Assembly: GCA_032622095.1 (NCBI GenBank)
Contig: CP136062.1
Coordinates: 9,513,710-9,577,709, forward strand
DNA length: 64,000 bases
Origin: Siphonodentalium dalli
Taxonomy: Eukaryota; Mollusca; Scaphopoda; Gadilida; Siphonodentaliidae
Direction of reading: 5' to 3'
Part shown: piece after piece, positions 21,437 to 33,895 of the stretch
Numbering within the stretch: position 1 is the first letter of the stretch
Layout: each line of letters starts with the position of its first letter
The notes under the pieces: generated by a model
What the model was told of the DNA's origin: nothing
What the model saw: the letters and a program-made list of their open reading frames with translations, nothing else
Database searches by the model: none
Position numbers and translations under genes: made by a program

Positions 21437-23366
21437 AATATAAATAAAGAGCGTTTGCTTCACTTCTATACGAAACAAAAACCAAAACAGCTGACAGTCG
21501 CTCTGACGAGGGTAAGGTTGTGTAGAGTATAAGGTGTGTTTATCGGTATTTCGTCTCATTGTCGACCTATATCCCCACCACTATAATATATAACAGTCTT
21601 GATGTTCAAATGAGCCATGTCCGTTCAAATGGTAAATATCTAATCTATATTAAAATGAGAAATCAGCTACCACCCACATACGATAAAATAACTAAACGGT
21701 TGTATTCAAAAGTGTAATACATTCACGATATGTTTATGATCATGCACAAAGGGTCGATACAGAGACGTGACGAGGGGGGGGGTGGGGTGTTTCACTTCAA
21801 CTGTTGTAAAATTGTTCAACAGTTGGAATATTCATATACCTAGCACGTCAGTTGGAAATTTCACACCAAAACAAGGTTGAAATTATTCTGGCAGTTTGAT
21901 GTTCCCAAAAAATTATTAGTTGGGAATTGTTATTGTTTCAGACCAACATTTGCACATTTTCCTCCTTTTGGTAAACAAATTCGGACTGTATTGGCCAACA
22001 GTTGGAAATTTTCCAACCTTAGGTTTGAAATATCCAACAAATGGAAAGGGGACAGTCTATAGATGCTAGGATTATCAATTTTTATATTCAGATTTCAAAA
22101 CGTTCTCACACCAGACCGAACCATGGTCGACCCGATGTATCCTGGTCTCTCCCCATGCAGTGGCCCGTCAAAACTGATAATTAATTTAAGAAAAACAAAT
22201 CAGGGCGTGATTTGCCTGGCATTAGAGCACTATATGTTATGATTGTGCAATTTCCATGTTCAGATCTACAAATGCTCTTATATTAGTCGGCACAGTGGAA
22301 CCCTCCCACAACAGGATATGTGGTAACAAGACTACTGATCCATGTATAACAGACTACAGTTCAGGCACGTGGAGGAACAGTTGGGGAAAATCAAACCCAA
22401 CGGGGGTGCACAATTGGCATTACGCAAGGCTCAATGGGGTGTATAGTTGGGAATTTGAAGCTGGACACCCGCTCTCACCGCGGAGACCCTCTATAATCCA
22501 TGGGCCGAGACTGCGTATAGCACCATCAACTCACTCTCATGCATAATCCGAATAAACGCTCGCAAATTACTATTTCCTCGGCTTTGGGGCGTAACAAATA
22601 TTTTATTCGAATAGAGGAACCCACACATCAAAGCTAAGAGTGATCAGATATCGATTTTTGAAATCTATTATTTTTCACCACCGATAATTTTTAGAGGCCC
22701 AGTAAACAATCGACGAGAAGACTGTCTAGGACCAAATTGCGGATGAAGATGTATAACTCTAAAATCAAGTGTTTTTTTTCATTTAAATAAATGTTGATAA
22801 ATAACAGGTTTTGGGCAAATGTATACTATAGTTGACTGTGGTTAGCATTATTTGTGTTGGAATCTGATGACATGGGGACCATTGAATTAAAGGTTCGAGT
22901 AATTTTAATCATGACATGTCTTTACTGGAGTGAAGATAGTTGTTAGTGAACAAATTGGCGTTCCGTAGTTATCTAAGTGCAAGAAGCCGCCTCGATACTT
23001 TGAACATAAAACATGGCGTAAATGACATATTTATCAATGAGATTTGCCCATGAAATCTTGCAATGAATAGATTAATGCATAGCTGACTTCTATTTCATAG
23101 AATTAATGTACTTTTGAGTGAGAAAACTTTAGTGAAAGATTACCGGTCATTGGGATACATATACCCGTTCCAAATCCCTACCGCTGTATGCACTGCATTG
23201 AAAGGACGCAAGTGAGCGTGACGAATTTCACCGATTCACCGGTACTTTAGTGAAAGATTACCGGTCAATGGGATACATATACCCGTTCCAAATCCCTACC
23301 ACTGTATGCACTGCGTTGAAAGGACGCAAGTGAGCGTGACGAATTTCACCGATTCACCGGTACCCG
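21437..23366 (+). repeat. Tandem segmental duplication, copy 2
   Basis: Same landmarks as copy 1, but about 430 bp longer between the TTCAGATCTACA line (22258) and the TCTTGCAATGAATAG line (23053). Contains a recent 118-bp internal duplication at its end. Confidence 0.8.
23131..23366. repeat. 118-bp recent tandem duplication
   Basis: AGTGAAAGATTACCGGTCA starts at 23131 and again at 23249. The two copies differ at only about three positions (for example CATTGGG / CAATGGG and CCGCTG / CCACTG), so this is far younger than the duplication that contains it. Confidence 0.92.
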
Positions 23367-23399
23367 TCGGACGGATATCGCAAACTCGCTAGTGTCATT

Positions 23400-24300
23400 G
23401 ACATGGGAACTATATTGTATCTGGATATATGACCCCTCAGCTAGGCACGGCCCCCTCTAAAAAGTTCCCACTATAACCAAGAAACAGATAAGTGCAGTAT
23501 CGTGCTTTAGTTAATGTCACAAATCGTGTTTATTTTGTTGTGATTGTATCTCAAGGGTAATGTATCATGAATCATGTATTACCACAAAGTTATGCATGAT
23601 GATGGGGATTGCTTTCATGACTAACCCACTAGAGGTAGTGTAATATGAGCCCAATTATAAAAACTAGACCAAATATTACCCTTTTCCAATGACATTGACT
23701 GTAGCAATTGACCTTGTTCATTGATGGATCCTTAATGGCAATATGAGTTCACATGCATCATTTCTTCATACGCAATTAGGCTCAGGTTTCCAGCAGTTGG
23801 ATTTTCAATAATAATATTTGATGCCGTTGCCATGGAAACCAGATTTTATCTCGACAGTTTGTCAAACATCTCACTGGGCATCCCCCAAAAGGTGTCCATT
23901 ATAACTACGGAACACATATGTGAAGTTTCATGATTTAGTTACTAAAGTTACAAAATTGCAGTTATTTTGGTCTTGATGGTAATGCATCGTCGTTTATGTA
24001 CTGTCACAATTACCACAACAAGGTAGTACTTAAAATGCCGATTAAAATGTGACTAAAAATGTGCCATACAAAAAAAACAAGGTTCGTTGATTCTCAAAAG
24101 CGACATATTTTGTATTTTTCTTCAAATATATGATGTCGTTGTCACGGAAACATGGGTTTATAATGACATTTGACACCACCCCCACCTGGGCACGCCCTCC
24201 AAAACGTTTTCCCTATAACTAAGTATATATTTGTATAAGTTTCGGGCTTTAGTCAATAAATTCACATTTCAACCCCTAACGGACCCCAGATAAGTAAATA
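23400..24300. repeat. Degenerate tandem repeat, about 350-bp units
   Basis: Three diverged units begin near 23400, 23820 and 24125. Each runs GTTG(C/T)CA.GGAAAC or similar, then a CTCA.CTGGGCA.CCCCC line, an ATAACTA.G.A.A.ATAT.TG line, and GCTTTAGT.A.T.A.TCACA. Such blocks are common as dispersed repeats; no coding capacity. Confidence 0.65.
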
Positions 24301-24965
24301 ACTCTATAATATACACAAAAGCACGATATCTTGGGAAATAACTGATTTCAACCAATTTTGAAAATGGCCACAAAGTTTAGAGGTCGTTATCTCATGACTG
24401 GCTCGTCAGTTGCAACCATAACACAGTTCTCCGTGTAGCATATATGCTCTAGATTATTTCCGAGTAAAGATAACGTATTCAAAACTGATATATAAACTTA
24501 TTGGGTAGAAAATGTATGACCCGATATGAAAAAAGCTAATATTTTAGTCAATGACCTTGACCTTTGTATTTGACCTTGACATATATTGGTGAAATCTCCA
24601 GTGTCAAATTAAAGCCCACCAAGGATAGCACCCCATATGAATGCCAAGATAGAGTTACTGCATTAAACTTTCTTGATAGAGACCATTATAGGCATATGTT
24701 TTATACCGGAAAAAACACACTCCATTGCCATGGAAACAAACATTTTCCACACTAAGCTACACTGCCCCAGTATGCCCCAGCACTGACATAAACTTCAGAC
24801 TATGAGATTTCAGAAAACTTTTGGTAGAATTTGCCCACCAAATTGGTACCACTTTCCATTTTTGGGGAGCCTGGCTCATGGACTAATTGCCAAGTTATTG
24901 GCAGAAGTTGTTTTCGACTGCCAATAAACTTCACATAGCATCTTAGATGCATACCCCTTGTTAAC
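24300..24965 (-). repeat. Dispersed repeat, copy B
   Basis: Reverse complement of 13855-14600: AACGTATTCAAAACTGATAT, CCGATATGAAAAAAGCTAAT, TTGCCATGGAAACAAACATT, TAGAATTTGCCCACCAAATT and GGCTCATGGACTAATT. It ends with TTGCCAATAAACTTCACATA and TAGCATCTTAGATGC, also present in the loop at 4190-4240. Confidence 0.85.
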
Positions 24966-26870
24966 AGATGCATTGTGATGCACATATTTCCACAATTTGA
25001 TATATTTAGCTTGCATGTACATTTCTGTAGTGGCTGTGAATGGTATTTAAAATCTAACAATATTCAACACTAGAAATTTGTGTCCAACTGTAATGGTCTG
25101 ACATTAGAAATGGGGAAATGGGGAAATGGAATTATCATTATACGGTATGTGCCAAATAAATGTAGCATTTTCGGCTGTGGCCGGTATAGTGACTCTCAAT
25201 TAGGTATAATTCTACATTCATTTCTCCCATAAATAATATATATTTGACGGAGCAGAGCATCCAGTCGTTAGTATATCCAATCGACCCTATCGCTAAAAGC
25301 GATTGCATATACAAAACTAGAATGCACTCAGAGAGATGCCAACGTGCGCAAAAATGTAATACAAAATAATTTCACTGTATTTTACTTAATTTATTTAATT
25401 TAATTTAATGTTAGCAAAAAAAGACAATTACCATTTTTCATTTCATCACAGATAAAAGGCAAATTACTATATTAATCATTTAAGTAATTAAAACCAATTC
25501 CATGTTGCCGAAAGGATGAGACTTTAAAGGCCTTAGTTGTCGAAAATATTCATATTTGTTCCAATCACCGTAAACAGAAAAAACAGTAAAACGCATACAG
25601 TTTCGTTCATATATACCATGACCATCGCGTAAACAGCATGTTATCATAAAGACCTACTATAGTTTACATAAGCAAGAGCCTGATTGTGTTACAGAAGACA
25701 GCACAATGCTACTGGCTAATCACACACAAATGGCATAAACGCTCTTTATTAGTTCCATATCAGGAATTCACCCACAAAGAACGCTCTTTATGTTTACCAT
25801 CATAATATAAACAAACACCAGAAAAGTAACTTTTAATGCTTTTGTTTACATAACAATGGTCAACCATATGACAATAACATACTGTTTATTCGATATTTCT
25901 TATCAAAGAGACTGTACATAGTACATTGTATGTAAGACTAATTTTCATTCTGCTACCAACCCGGTTTCTTAGTAGACTATTTTGTTAAAATTACTTCAGT
26001 GGCCACTTTACAACTAGAATAAGCTACAGCGCAATGCACACTATTAGTTTTCAGTATATTTTTGTTTGAAAATATATTACCATTACCACCCACGTAATCG
26101 TGCTAAATATCAGGTGATCATCGTTTAAGATGTTATTCAAACGTTGAACATTCACCCAATATTGTTAGTTGTGGTTCTGTGTGCAACAGACATGTGTAAC
26201 ATTATGGAAAATGGGTAAACGCGGTGATGCGGTTGAAGACAACGTAGTAAGTTTCGCTTAGATGTGGCCTTGGTGAATTCAACCAAATATAAACACAATC
26301 TCTGTCACAGATTATGTAGGCAATTTTGGTCAAGTTTTGAATTTATTGAAGACAGTCTATGGTACTCATTTGTGATTTAATAAATTTAGTTCATGGTACA
26401 CCATCACGCATTATTGTGATAAAAGCGAAATATTCGTGTTTTATCACTTGATCTGAGTCAACTATAACTACTATTTTGAGACACGTACAATAGAATCTAC
26501 GCATTCTCCCCAGTACAATATGAACATAATTCATACCGTTTTATAGCAATTAATTTTTTAAGGTTTTATACCATAGATATCAAAATAAATGGTGATTGGT
26601 CTCATTCGTGAGACTGCTCTGAATACATATATTTCTGCTTCTAGAGAAAGGCCGCATAGTCAATACATCCCTACTAAATCCCGTTTAGCTGTTTAATTAC
26701 ACATATATCACACGATTCAAGATTAGCGGTACAGATAAAACTGCGTCATTTTTCCGTTTCTGGACGCCCAAAAGTCCAGATTTAACCGTTCCACAAGACC
26801 CTGATTTCGCTTGCTCTCTCGTGAGATACATCAGAAAGAATTCGTACATCTCTAATCAGCATTCAATCGC
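24966..26870. other. No gene recognised
   Basis: AT-rich DNA. The only repeated item is the motif AATAAAGAGCGTTTA (as complement) at about 25739 and a variant at about 25785. No coding frame above 90 codons and none with convincing composition. Confidence 0.4.
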
Positions 26871-26872
26871 TA

Positions 26873-27124
26873 TCTTAAACCTTTCATGACAGGAGCTGTG
26901 CTGGTGCAGCATTAAAGATACTGTGTGAGTGAATTCTCTTATATATGCGAGTCTTCCATATATAAAAGAATGCACTGACTTATAAGGTCAAGGAAAATAT
27001 TGTTAGGCCAATGTATGCTCTTATATATGCGAGGCTCCCTATGGGAGACTCACACAAATAAGAGAATGCATTGGCACAATGTTTTCGCAAAATTTCAGGA
27101 AGCTCCTGTCATGGAAGTGTTAAT
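26873..27124. mobile_element. TIR hairpin element flanked by TTAA
   Basis: The outer ends are inverted: TTAAACCTTTCATGACAGGA at the left and the complement of ATTAACACTTCCATGACAGG at the right, each containing TTAA. Inside are two hairpins, 26925-26979 and 27008-27074, both of the CCAATGCATTCTCTTATAT family. TTAA at both ends fits a piggyBac- or Kolobok-type non-autonomous element; no transposase is seen. Confidence 0.75.
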
Positions 27125-27884
27125 GTAGCTCTAAACTTCGCATACTTTCCAATTCTCAATGTACCATTGCTGTAATTTAGATGCTTGCTGTCACTGTTTG
27201 AATAAAGTCATGTACTGAGGTCATATACAAATTGTATTGGTCACTTAATTATTCCTGCAACCACTAGCCTCACTTTGGGCTAGGTTGTTAAGACTATCAG
27301 CTAGCACATGTTTACTGGGTTAAAACTTCAGTAAGAATTTCAACCGTTTCTGTGATGCATGGCCTTCACACACAGTCAGTGGGCAAATGTGAAAATGTCA
27401 TTTTCAACTTTCTAACTTGAACATTTCCAACATAACACCCTAATTTTTCATCTGATGGCCATTTCAGTCTAAAAGTAGGGAAGTATTAAAATTTTGGTGT
27501 AAAAAACTTAAATACATTACAGGCCTATATTTAATAATTAATATTTAATAGAAAATAAGCTATAAGACATCTAATAGATCAATTTTGACTCAATTACTGT
27601 CAAAAATATCTAATTGTTGCTCTTATGCTGTCAGCTGCTATATTGTCAACTGTTTAACACTTTTACCAGTTCTGCATATATATGGCACTGTGTACTGTGT
27701 TCTGACCAAAATGTTAACTTGGCTACACAAAATCTAGACCTAGAAGATCCACAAAATTATGAGATTCAACAAAATTAATTTATTTCCAAATTTATATTAT
27801 CACATAAATGTTCCTATTAATAATAGTCCTACATTCATGATGATGACCTCTCTGTCAGGTGGTGCCTGCCAAATCCTAAAATGT
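27125..27884. other. No feature recognised
   Basis: AT-rich DNA without coding frames or obvious repeats. Confidence 0.4.
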
Positions 27885-27886
27885 AT

Positions 27887-28655
27887 TGTCCGCCGACCCA
27901 AAGGGTTCGGAGGACTATTATAATCCGTGCGTGCGTCCGAGGTTTCCTGATGATAACTTTAGTTGGAGTGAACCAAATTACATTAAATATGGTATGTGGG
28001 TTTACTAGCAGAAAAGACAGGTCAAGTTCGAATTCTGGTTCCGTCCGCCAATTTTCACCAGAGTTATGCCCCTTTTTTGACTTAGAAAACCCCTGAAAGT
28101 TGGTTTCCGGATGATAACTTTAGTAGAGTTAATCGGATTCAAACCAAATTTGGTATATTACTTTCTCCCAGCAAAACACAGGTCAAGTTCGAACTTGGGC
28201 AGAGTTATGCCCCTTTTTCGACATAGAAAATTCAGTTTTTCTTCTGTTTTTTTGGTTTCCGGATGATAACTTGATTTTGGATTGTTATGGGCCTTTTTTG
28301 TCTGCCGACCCGACATATAAAACCCCAAAAGTTGGTGTCCGGATGATAACTTTAGTAGAGTTAATCAGATTTAAACCAAATTTGGTATGTGTCTTTCTCC
28401 CAGCCAAACACAGTTCAAGTTCGAATTCGGGTTCCGCCCGCCAATTTTAACCAGAGTTATCTCCCTTTTTTACTTATAATTTTTGCCAATTTGAGGTTTC
28501 CGGATGATAACTTTAGTAAATGTGTACTGAATGAAATTAAATTTGGTATGTAGGTTTACTAGCACAAAAGACAGATCAAATTCGATTTCGTGTTCCGCCA
28601 TGCCAATTTTTATGCGCAAACAACGGTCGTATCAAGCCGACGCTTAGAGGCGGAC
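27887..28655. repeat. Tandem repeat element, about 150-bp units, five copies
   Basis: GGTTTCCGGATGATAACTTT begins units near 27940, 28100, 28253, 28337 and 28496. Units share AACCAAATTTGGTATGT, CTTTCTCCCAGC.AAACACAG, TCAAGTTCGAATTC and CAGAGTTATGCCCCTTTTT. The block is bounded by TGTCCGCC at the left and GGCGGACA at the right, a possible 8-bp terminal inverted repeat. Confidence 0.8.
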
Positions 28656-29006
28656 ATAAGGTCTACCGACCTTTTATTTTTTTTTTAATTATCACAAAGG
28701 GTCGAATGGCTGGATGGTTCAGAGCCTGCATATTTAGTATCAAATGAACACTTTTTCTGGAAGCATGTTGGTTTGCCATGCAAACTGCCATTTGTTCTCA
28801 GTTCGGTAGGGAGATTTAAAAAAAAAATTATTATAAAATGTTAATTTTTCACCAATTCATGACTATTTGAACCGATATGAAATTATGGGATGCTCAGACT
28901 GCGTAGGCCTGCTATTTTTAATAAAATGAACAGCTCCTGTTCAATTGTTCTCAAAATCTGAGATATTGACATTTAAATTAGAAACAGATCAAGTGTCCGT
29001 CAATAT
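28656..29006. other. Low-complexity A/T-rich stretch, no feature
   Basis: Contains poly(T) and poly(A) runs and TTAATAAAATGAACA. Two phrases, a TCAAATGAACA and an AATAAAATGAACA, suggest a weak internal repeat. Confidence 0.3.
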
Positions 29007-29992
29007 ATATACTCTAGTAGCTCATGGTGGTTTTGTATGCACTTGTATGTCCAGAGCAAAACTCTTCATGAATCCACTAATTGAAGGTACACGAACAATA
29101 TTTGGTTGGTGACACATTTCCCATTGAGGGCGAAATGGGTCAAATGGCCACGCCCTTTTTGCGCGAAGTACTACCACCCGCCGTGACTATATCTCCAGAA
29201 CCGTTTGACATAGGGGGCCGAGTGACCACTCAAAATGTGCGGAATGGTCACATTATGGGTGGTCAGTAATACATTTTTATATCCAAAAGTCAATGGTTTT
29301 TAAGATAATTGCCAAAAACCAAAAAAAATCCATTTTTAAGGGCCCAATTTTGGGGTTCAGCACTTTTATCTCAAAGCTATGGAATCCTATTAGGGCCACT
29401 TGCTAATGGCGCGTTCGGCGCACTTTTTGTCGCTTTCGGCGCGCGCCGAAACATACCCTAATGGCGCACTTTTTGTCGCTTCCGGCGCGCGCCATTAGGG
29501 AGTGGACCTAATAGTATGCCTAATGGCGCTTTCGGCGCGCGCCGAAAGCGACAAAAAGTGCGCCATTAGTAACGCGCCGAAAGCGACAAAAAGTGCGCCA
29601 TTAGTAACGCGCCGAAAGCGACAAAATGTGCGCCGTTACGGCGCACATTTTGTCGCTTTCGGTGCGCCGAAACATGCGCTAATATCGCACATTTTGTCGC
29701 TTTCGGCGCGAAAGCGACAAATAGTGCGCCGTAACGGCGCATATTTTGTCGCTTTCGGCGCTTTCGGCGCGTTACTAATGGCGCACTTTTTGTCGCTTTC
29801 GGCGCTTTCGGCGCATCGCGCCGAAAGCGCCATTAGCAAGTGGCCCTAATAGGATTCCATATAAAGCTGAGCCCAAAATTAAAATGTTATTGACCTATAT
29901 CCATCGGTGCCACATACAGGTATCATTTATAATATTTTCTGTACCATTATCGGATGGAATTGACCTTCAAGGAGCTCTTGACCCTGAAAATA
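29007..29992 (+). repeat. Dispersed repeat, copy A, split by a fold-back element
   Basis: Landmarks CTCTAGTAGCTCATGGTGGT, CAATATTTGGTTGGTGACAC, CCACCCGCCGTGACTATATC, TTTTATATCCAAAAGTCAAT, TTCAGCACTTTTATCTCAAA, then after the insert GAGCCCAAAATT, CTATATCCATCGGT and TTCAAGGAGCTCTTGACCCT. The same series lies in the other orientation at 32763-33332 without the insert. Confidence 0.9.
29379..29862. mobile_element. 484-bp fold-back element built from ten inverted GC-rich units
   Basis: The ends are perfect 34-bp inverted repeats (29379-29412 and 29827-29860; they begin ATGGAATCCTATTAGGGCCA). AAAGCT flanks the element at 29373-29378 and 29863-29868, and the sister repeat at 32959-32964 has a single AAAGCT, which is the empty site. 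The interior contains ten copies of GCGCACTTTTTGTCGCTTTC or close variants, some forward and some reversed, joined by CGGCGCGCGCCG palindromes. It is far richer in G+C than anything nearby. Frames across it are artefacts of the repeat. Family unknown. Confidence 0.95.
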
Positions 29993-32762
29993 AGGTTTTT
30001 GGATGGAATATATTGGTCGTAGAATGAAAAACAGACATTTTCCCAATAACAAAGATGTTGAGGAAATCATCAATTATAGGTTATTTGATCAGTAACCTAA
30101 AACTCCTACAAAAAGGTTACCTGGTGATATAATTTGAATGTAGTTCATCTTTTGTTATCTAGATTTCATGGCCTTTGGTGTGAGATGGCTGCCAAAATGG
30201 TTATAAATGGAATGACATATATCGCATTAGCAATATACTTGTAAATGAGTTCAATGTGTTATTTTCTTTAAACTTATGGGAGAACAGGGTGTTTTTATGG
30301 TATTCTAATGTTGAATTGAATTCTACTCAGCCCACCAGTAGGTTTAGTAAATGTTGAGTTACTACAATTTGATCAATCAGTATGATTCGGTAGTCCAGCA
30401 GGTTGTGTCTTTATCAGTCCCACATCAATTTTGATTGGCTGCATCACCATTTTGTATACAGGTTCTACAATTTCCCTAACATGTACATTATTTTAGAACA
30501 AACAATGGCTAGCCTGGCATGATTGCCTATATTTATATCCTGATATATGTATACGTACACGTAGATGTATATTTGCCCTAAATTGTTTCTGGTTCAAATT
30601 TGTCATAATAAGTCATAAGAAAGATGCAGTTGCAGTAATATTAAAATATATTGTCCTGTTCAAAACTAACAAATACATGTCCAGTTATAATAAATCCACA
30701 CATTAAAAATATAGGGCTTCCATAAATACAGAATATTTTCCAACTTGACAATCGTTCCTTGTGTTAATTCAACTGAGTGAGTTCATGTGAGGTTCATGGA
30801 AATTTATTTGGCAAGCTTGATTCTAAAGTGTCTAGCTTTATGGGCTTGAAATTCCGAATGCAATCCTGTTGCGTTGTGAGCTCAGAGTGAGTTAGAAGAA
30901 AAATACAAGCATCAGTTGATATGCAGATATAAATACATACAAATCTACATTCTGCAGGTAGCCATGCTATGCAATCCTCCCTCATGTATCAACTTATTGT
31001 GGATGTTGTAGATTTTGTAGATTTCTGGATGTTGTAATGCAATATAGATCTCCATTATAGTTGCACAAATTTATTTTTCATTTCGTCCCTTTAAATTGAC
31101 TTTTATGTATGTATATGTGCCACTCCAAAAATGTCAGTAAAAGTACTGTAAACCGGCACAGGAGATATATATATATACTTTACATGTCAAATATTGTGAA
31201 CCATGCAGGTACGGGTATGTGTGTCAGTCGCCTTATGTGTGTGATGTACATGCAGTAACTACATGTATATTCTAGTGAAATTTATGGTCTGCACTCTGCA
31301 GTATTTCAAAAACATGCTATGGCCATGCCTACATAAACATATGTACACTGATTCTAACACAATGATTGTCAGGTTATAATCTATGTTTGAGGAAAGTTAC
31401 TATGTATTTTTCATTTGTGTTGCATTTGTCAATATTAATGGGTCCCAGGAGCCCAGATGTTACTAGTGCAGAGCCCATTTAATTTTCATGAGACTGGTGG
31501 ACTTCATGTCTATACTCCTAAATAAACATGACTCTGAGTCTTATCAGACCAAGACGGTATTGTGTATGTTTTACTAGAATTATATTTAGAAAAGACTCAA
31601 CCATTATTTTTCCACTGCCCTATATATCACAATATATTCATTTGGCAGTATTCATCCCAAGTTTAGTGGTGATGCTAATAAATTTGGTATGATATTCAGG
31701 TAGTGCAAATCGATCTGAACAAATCGAGGATAAGCCACTATGAGTAGAAAACATTAAAAACATGTATATTGTGAAATATTTCAATAATAGGCGTGCTGGT
31801 TTTTACAAACTGGCCATAATTGAGATGACTATTCCTGTTGTTTACCAAACATCAGCGACACATTAAATATTTTTAAGTATATATGTTCTTGAATGTTTCA
31901 TACAGACACTGACTTTTGCACAAATTGCTCGGATTAGCCAAACAATGCAAAAATAACCAACTTTAGATAAAATGATGGTACTTAACAGAATCGCTTTGAC
32001 CTACAAACATCATAGCAATCCAGCAGTACCCATCAGCATAATATAAAATTAGCAGGACCACTTAACCTGGGGTGGTATTGAAAATGAAAATATCTTTAAA
32101 ATGGTAAGTTATGAGGGCTATTAGCTATTATGAAGAATTATGTTAGTGAAATTATAGACCCTCGTCTTCTCCAACCTGCACTTAGTGCTGCAACTATCAT
32201 GGCCAATCAAAACTAATTCCATCATTTCCTAAAACTGTTTGTGAGATGAGGTGTCCTTTTGGAAGAATTGATTACTTCTGAAATATATACTGGTACATAT
32301 GGTCATCTCTCATCTGATTACAACATGTTTTACTATGCCCAGATGCAATACCCATTTTAGGATCGCAACATGTGGCTGCTGCATGAAGCAAACAGTTGGT
32401 CATTCCATTTAGTAAAAGTGTTTAGCATGTTTCATATCTTGGTCACTTAAATCAGATCAGCTGTTAAATGTTGATAACAAATTTTGAAAACCTGTTTTGT
32501 TCAATCTGTACATTTCTGTTGATTAGAACACACTTGTTACCTGATTTTTGGTAAAGCACACCAGTTTCCAAGGCATGTTCAGTCGGGAAGAGCTCATGTT
32601 GTGTGTCGGGGTAAACACATCCTCAGCAGCAATTTCCAGCTAATCCCATTGTGTGTGGTCAATTGTGCTCTTAAGTCGATCAGAGAATTCGGATAGTTCT
32701 TTAAAAAGTGTCATACATATGCTGTGGCCTTGGTGGTATTGTATAATTGTGGTGCGTACCAT
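29993..32762. other. No gene recognised
   Basis: About 2.8 kb of AT-rich DNA with no frame above 63 codons and no obvious tandem or inverted repeats. It could be intron or intergenic. Confidence 0.4.
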
Positions 32763-33332
32763 GTTGAAATCGGTTTTTGGCAATTATCTTAAAAACCATT
32801 GACTTTTGGATATGAAAATGTATTACTGACCCCCCATAATGTGGATTTTCAGGGTCAAGAGCTCCTTGAAGGTCAATCCCATCTGATAATGGTACAGAAA
32901 TTATACCTATATGTGGTACCGATGGATATAGATCAATAAAATTCGAATTGGGGGCTCAGCTTTGAGATAAAAGTGCTGAACCCAAAATTGGGCCCTTAAA
33001 AATGGATTGTTTTTGGTTTTTGGCAATTATCTTAAAAACCATTGACTTTTGGATATGAAAATGTATTACTGACTCCCCATAATGTGGCCATTCCGCACAT
33101 TTTGAGTGGTCACACGACCCCCTATATCCAACGGTTCTGGAGATATAGTCACGGCGGGTGGTAGTACTTCGCGCAAAAAGGGGCGTGGCCATTTGACCCA
33201 TTTCGCCCTCAATGGGAAATGTGTCACCAACCAAATATTGTTCGAGAACCTTCAATTAGTGGATTCATGAAGAGTTTTGCTCTGGCCATACAAGTGCATA
33301 CAAAACCACCATGAGCTACTAGAGTAATAGGC
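32763..33332 (-). repeat. Dispersed repeat, copy B (carries the empty site)
   Basis: Reverse complement of 29007-29992 without the fold-back element. In addition, about 100 bp (GGCAATTATCTTAAAAACCA through CCCCATAATGTGG) occurs twice, at 32778-32845 and 33020-33088, so this copy has an internal duplication at its end. Confidence 0.9.
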
Positions 33333-33358
33333 CTACTAGTACCCCCTTCAGAGCCATG

Positions 33359-33371
33359 CCCCCCCCCCCCA
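33359..33371. repeat. Poly(C) run
   Basis: A run of cytosines after GAGCCATG. Similar runs occur at about 45646-45660 and 59303-59311. Confidence 0.9.
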
Positions 33372-33515
33372 ATTTTTTTCTTCTGATTCTTGCAAATATT
33401 TACTTGTTTTCACATTATTTACAAACATAGAAACTGTTCTGTCCATTCAACAATGGAGGATGAGTACATAATATGTGCTTTAATTTATGGGAGGCCCTTT
33501 TCACATTTATTAATT

Positions 33516-33633
33516 ATTTGCGCTTAAGCGCAAATATTTGTGCTTAAGCGTAAATCATTTGCGCTTAAGCGCAAATATGTGTCCATCAATTTATTTGCAC
33601 TCAAGCGCAAATCGTTTGCGCTTAAGCGCAAAT
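33516..33633. repeat. Array of five 20-bp palindromes
   Basis: Units ATTTGCGCTTAAGCGCAAAT at 33516, 33536 (two changes, both symmetric), 33557, 33593 (one arm changed) and 33614. Each is its own reverse complement. The left flank CACATTTATTAATTATTTGC is nearly the same as the left flank of the array at 42763. Confidence 0.95.
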
Positions 33634-33886
33634 ACCTAACGCTCCCTAACATCCCTCTGATGTGAATGATTGAGTCCATCTCATATTATATTATCATGGG
33701 CCCATAGTAGTAGCCCCATACAGACTGGAAAGTGGAAGGGAAAAAAATCCATATGTATATCACCATCTCTGTCCCGGGTGTCCCAAGAATTGCAACCTCA
33801 CTCCCAGAGATCTAGTATATTTTATTAAAGGGACATCTCCTGCACAGATATATACCATTTCCATGGCCATAAATAGGGAATTAGGG
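33634..33886. other. Short spacer
   Basis: No feature seen between the palindrome array and the TIR element. Confidence 0.35.
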
Positions 33887-33895
33887 GTTACTGGG

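Noticed and set aside
29502-29849. Frames of 115 and 67 codons on opposite strands
   Set aside because: They read through the inverted units of the fold-back element; the similar peptides on both strands come from the palindromic repeat.
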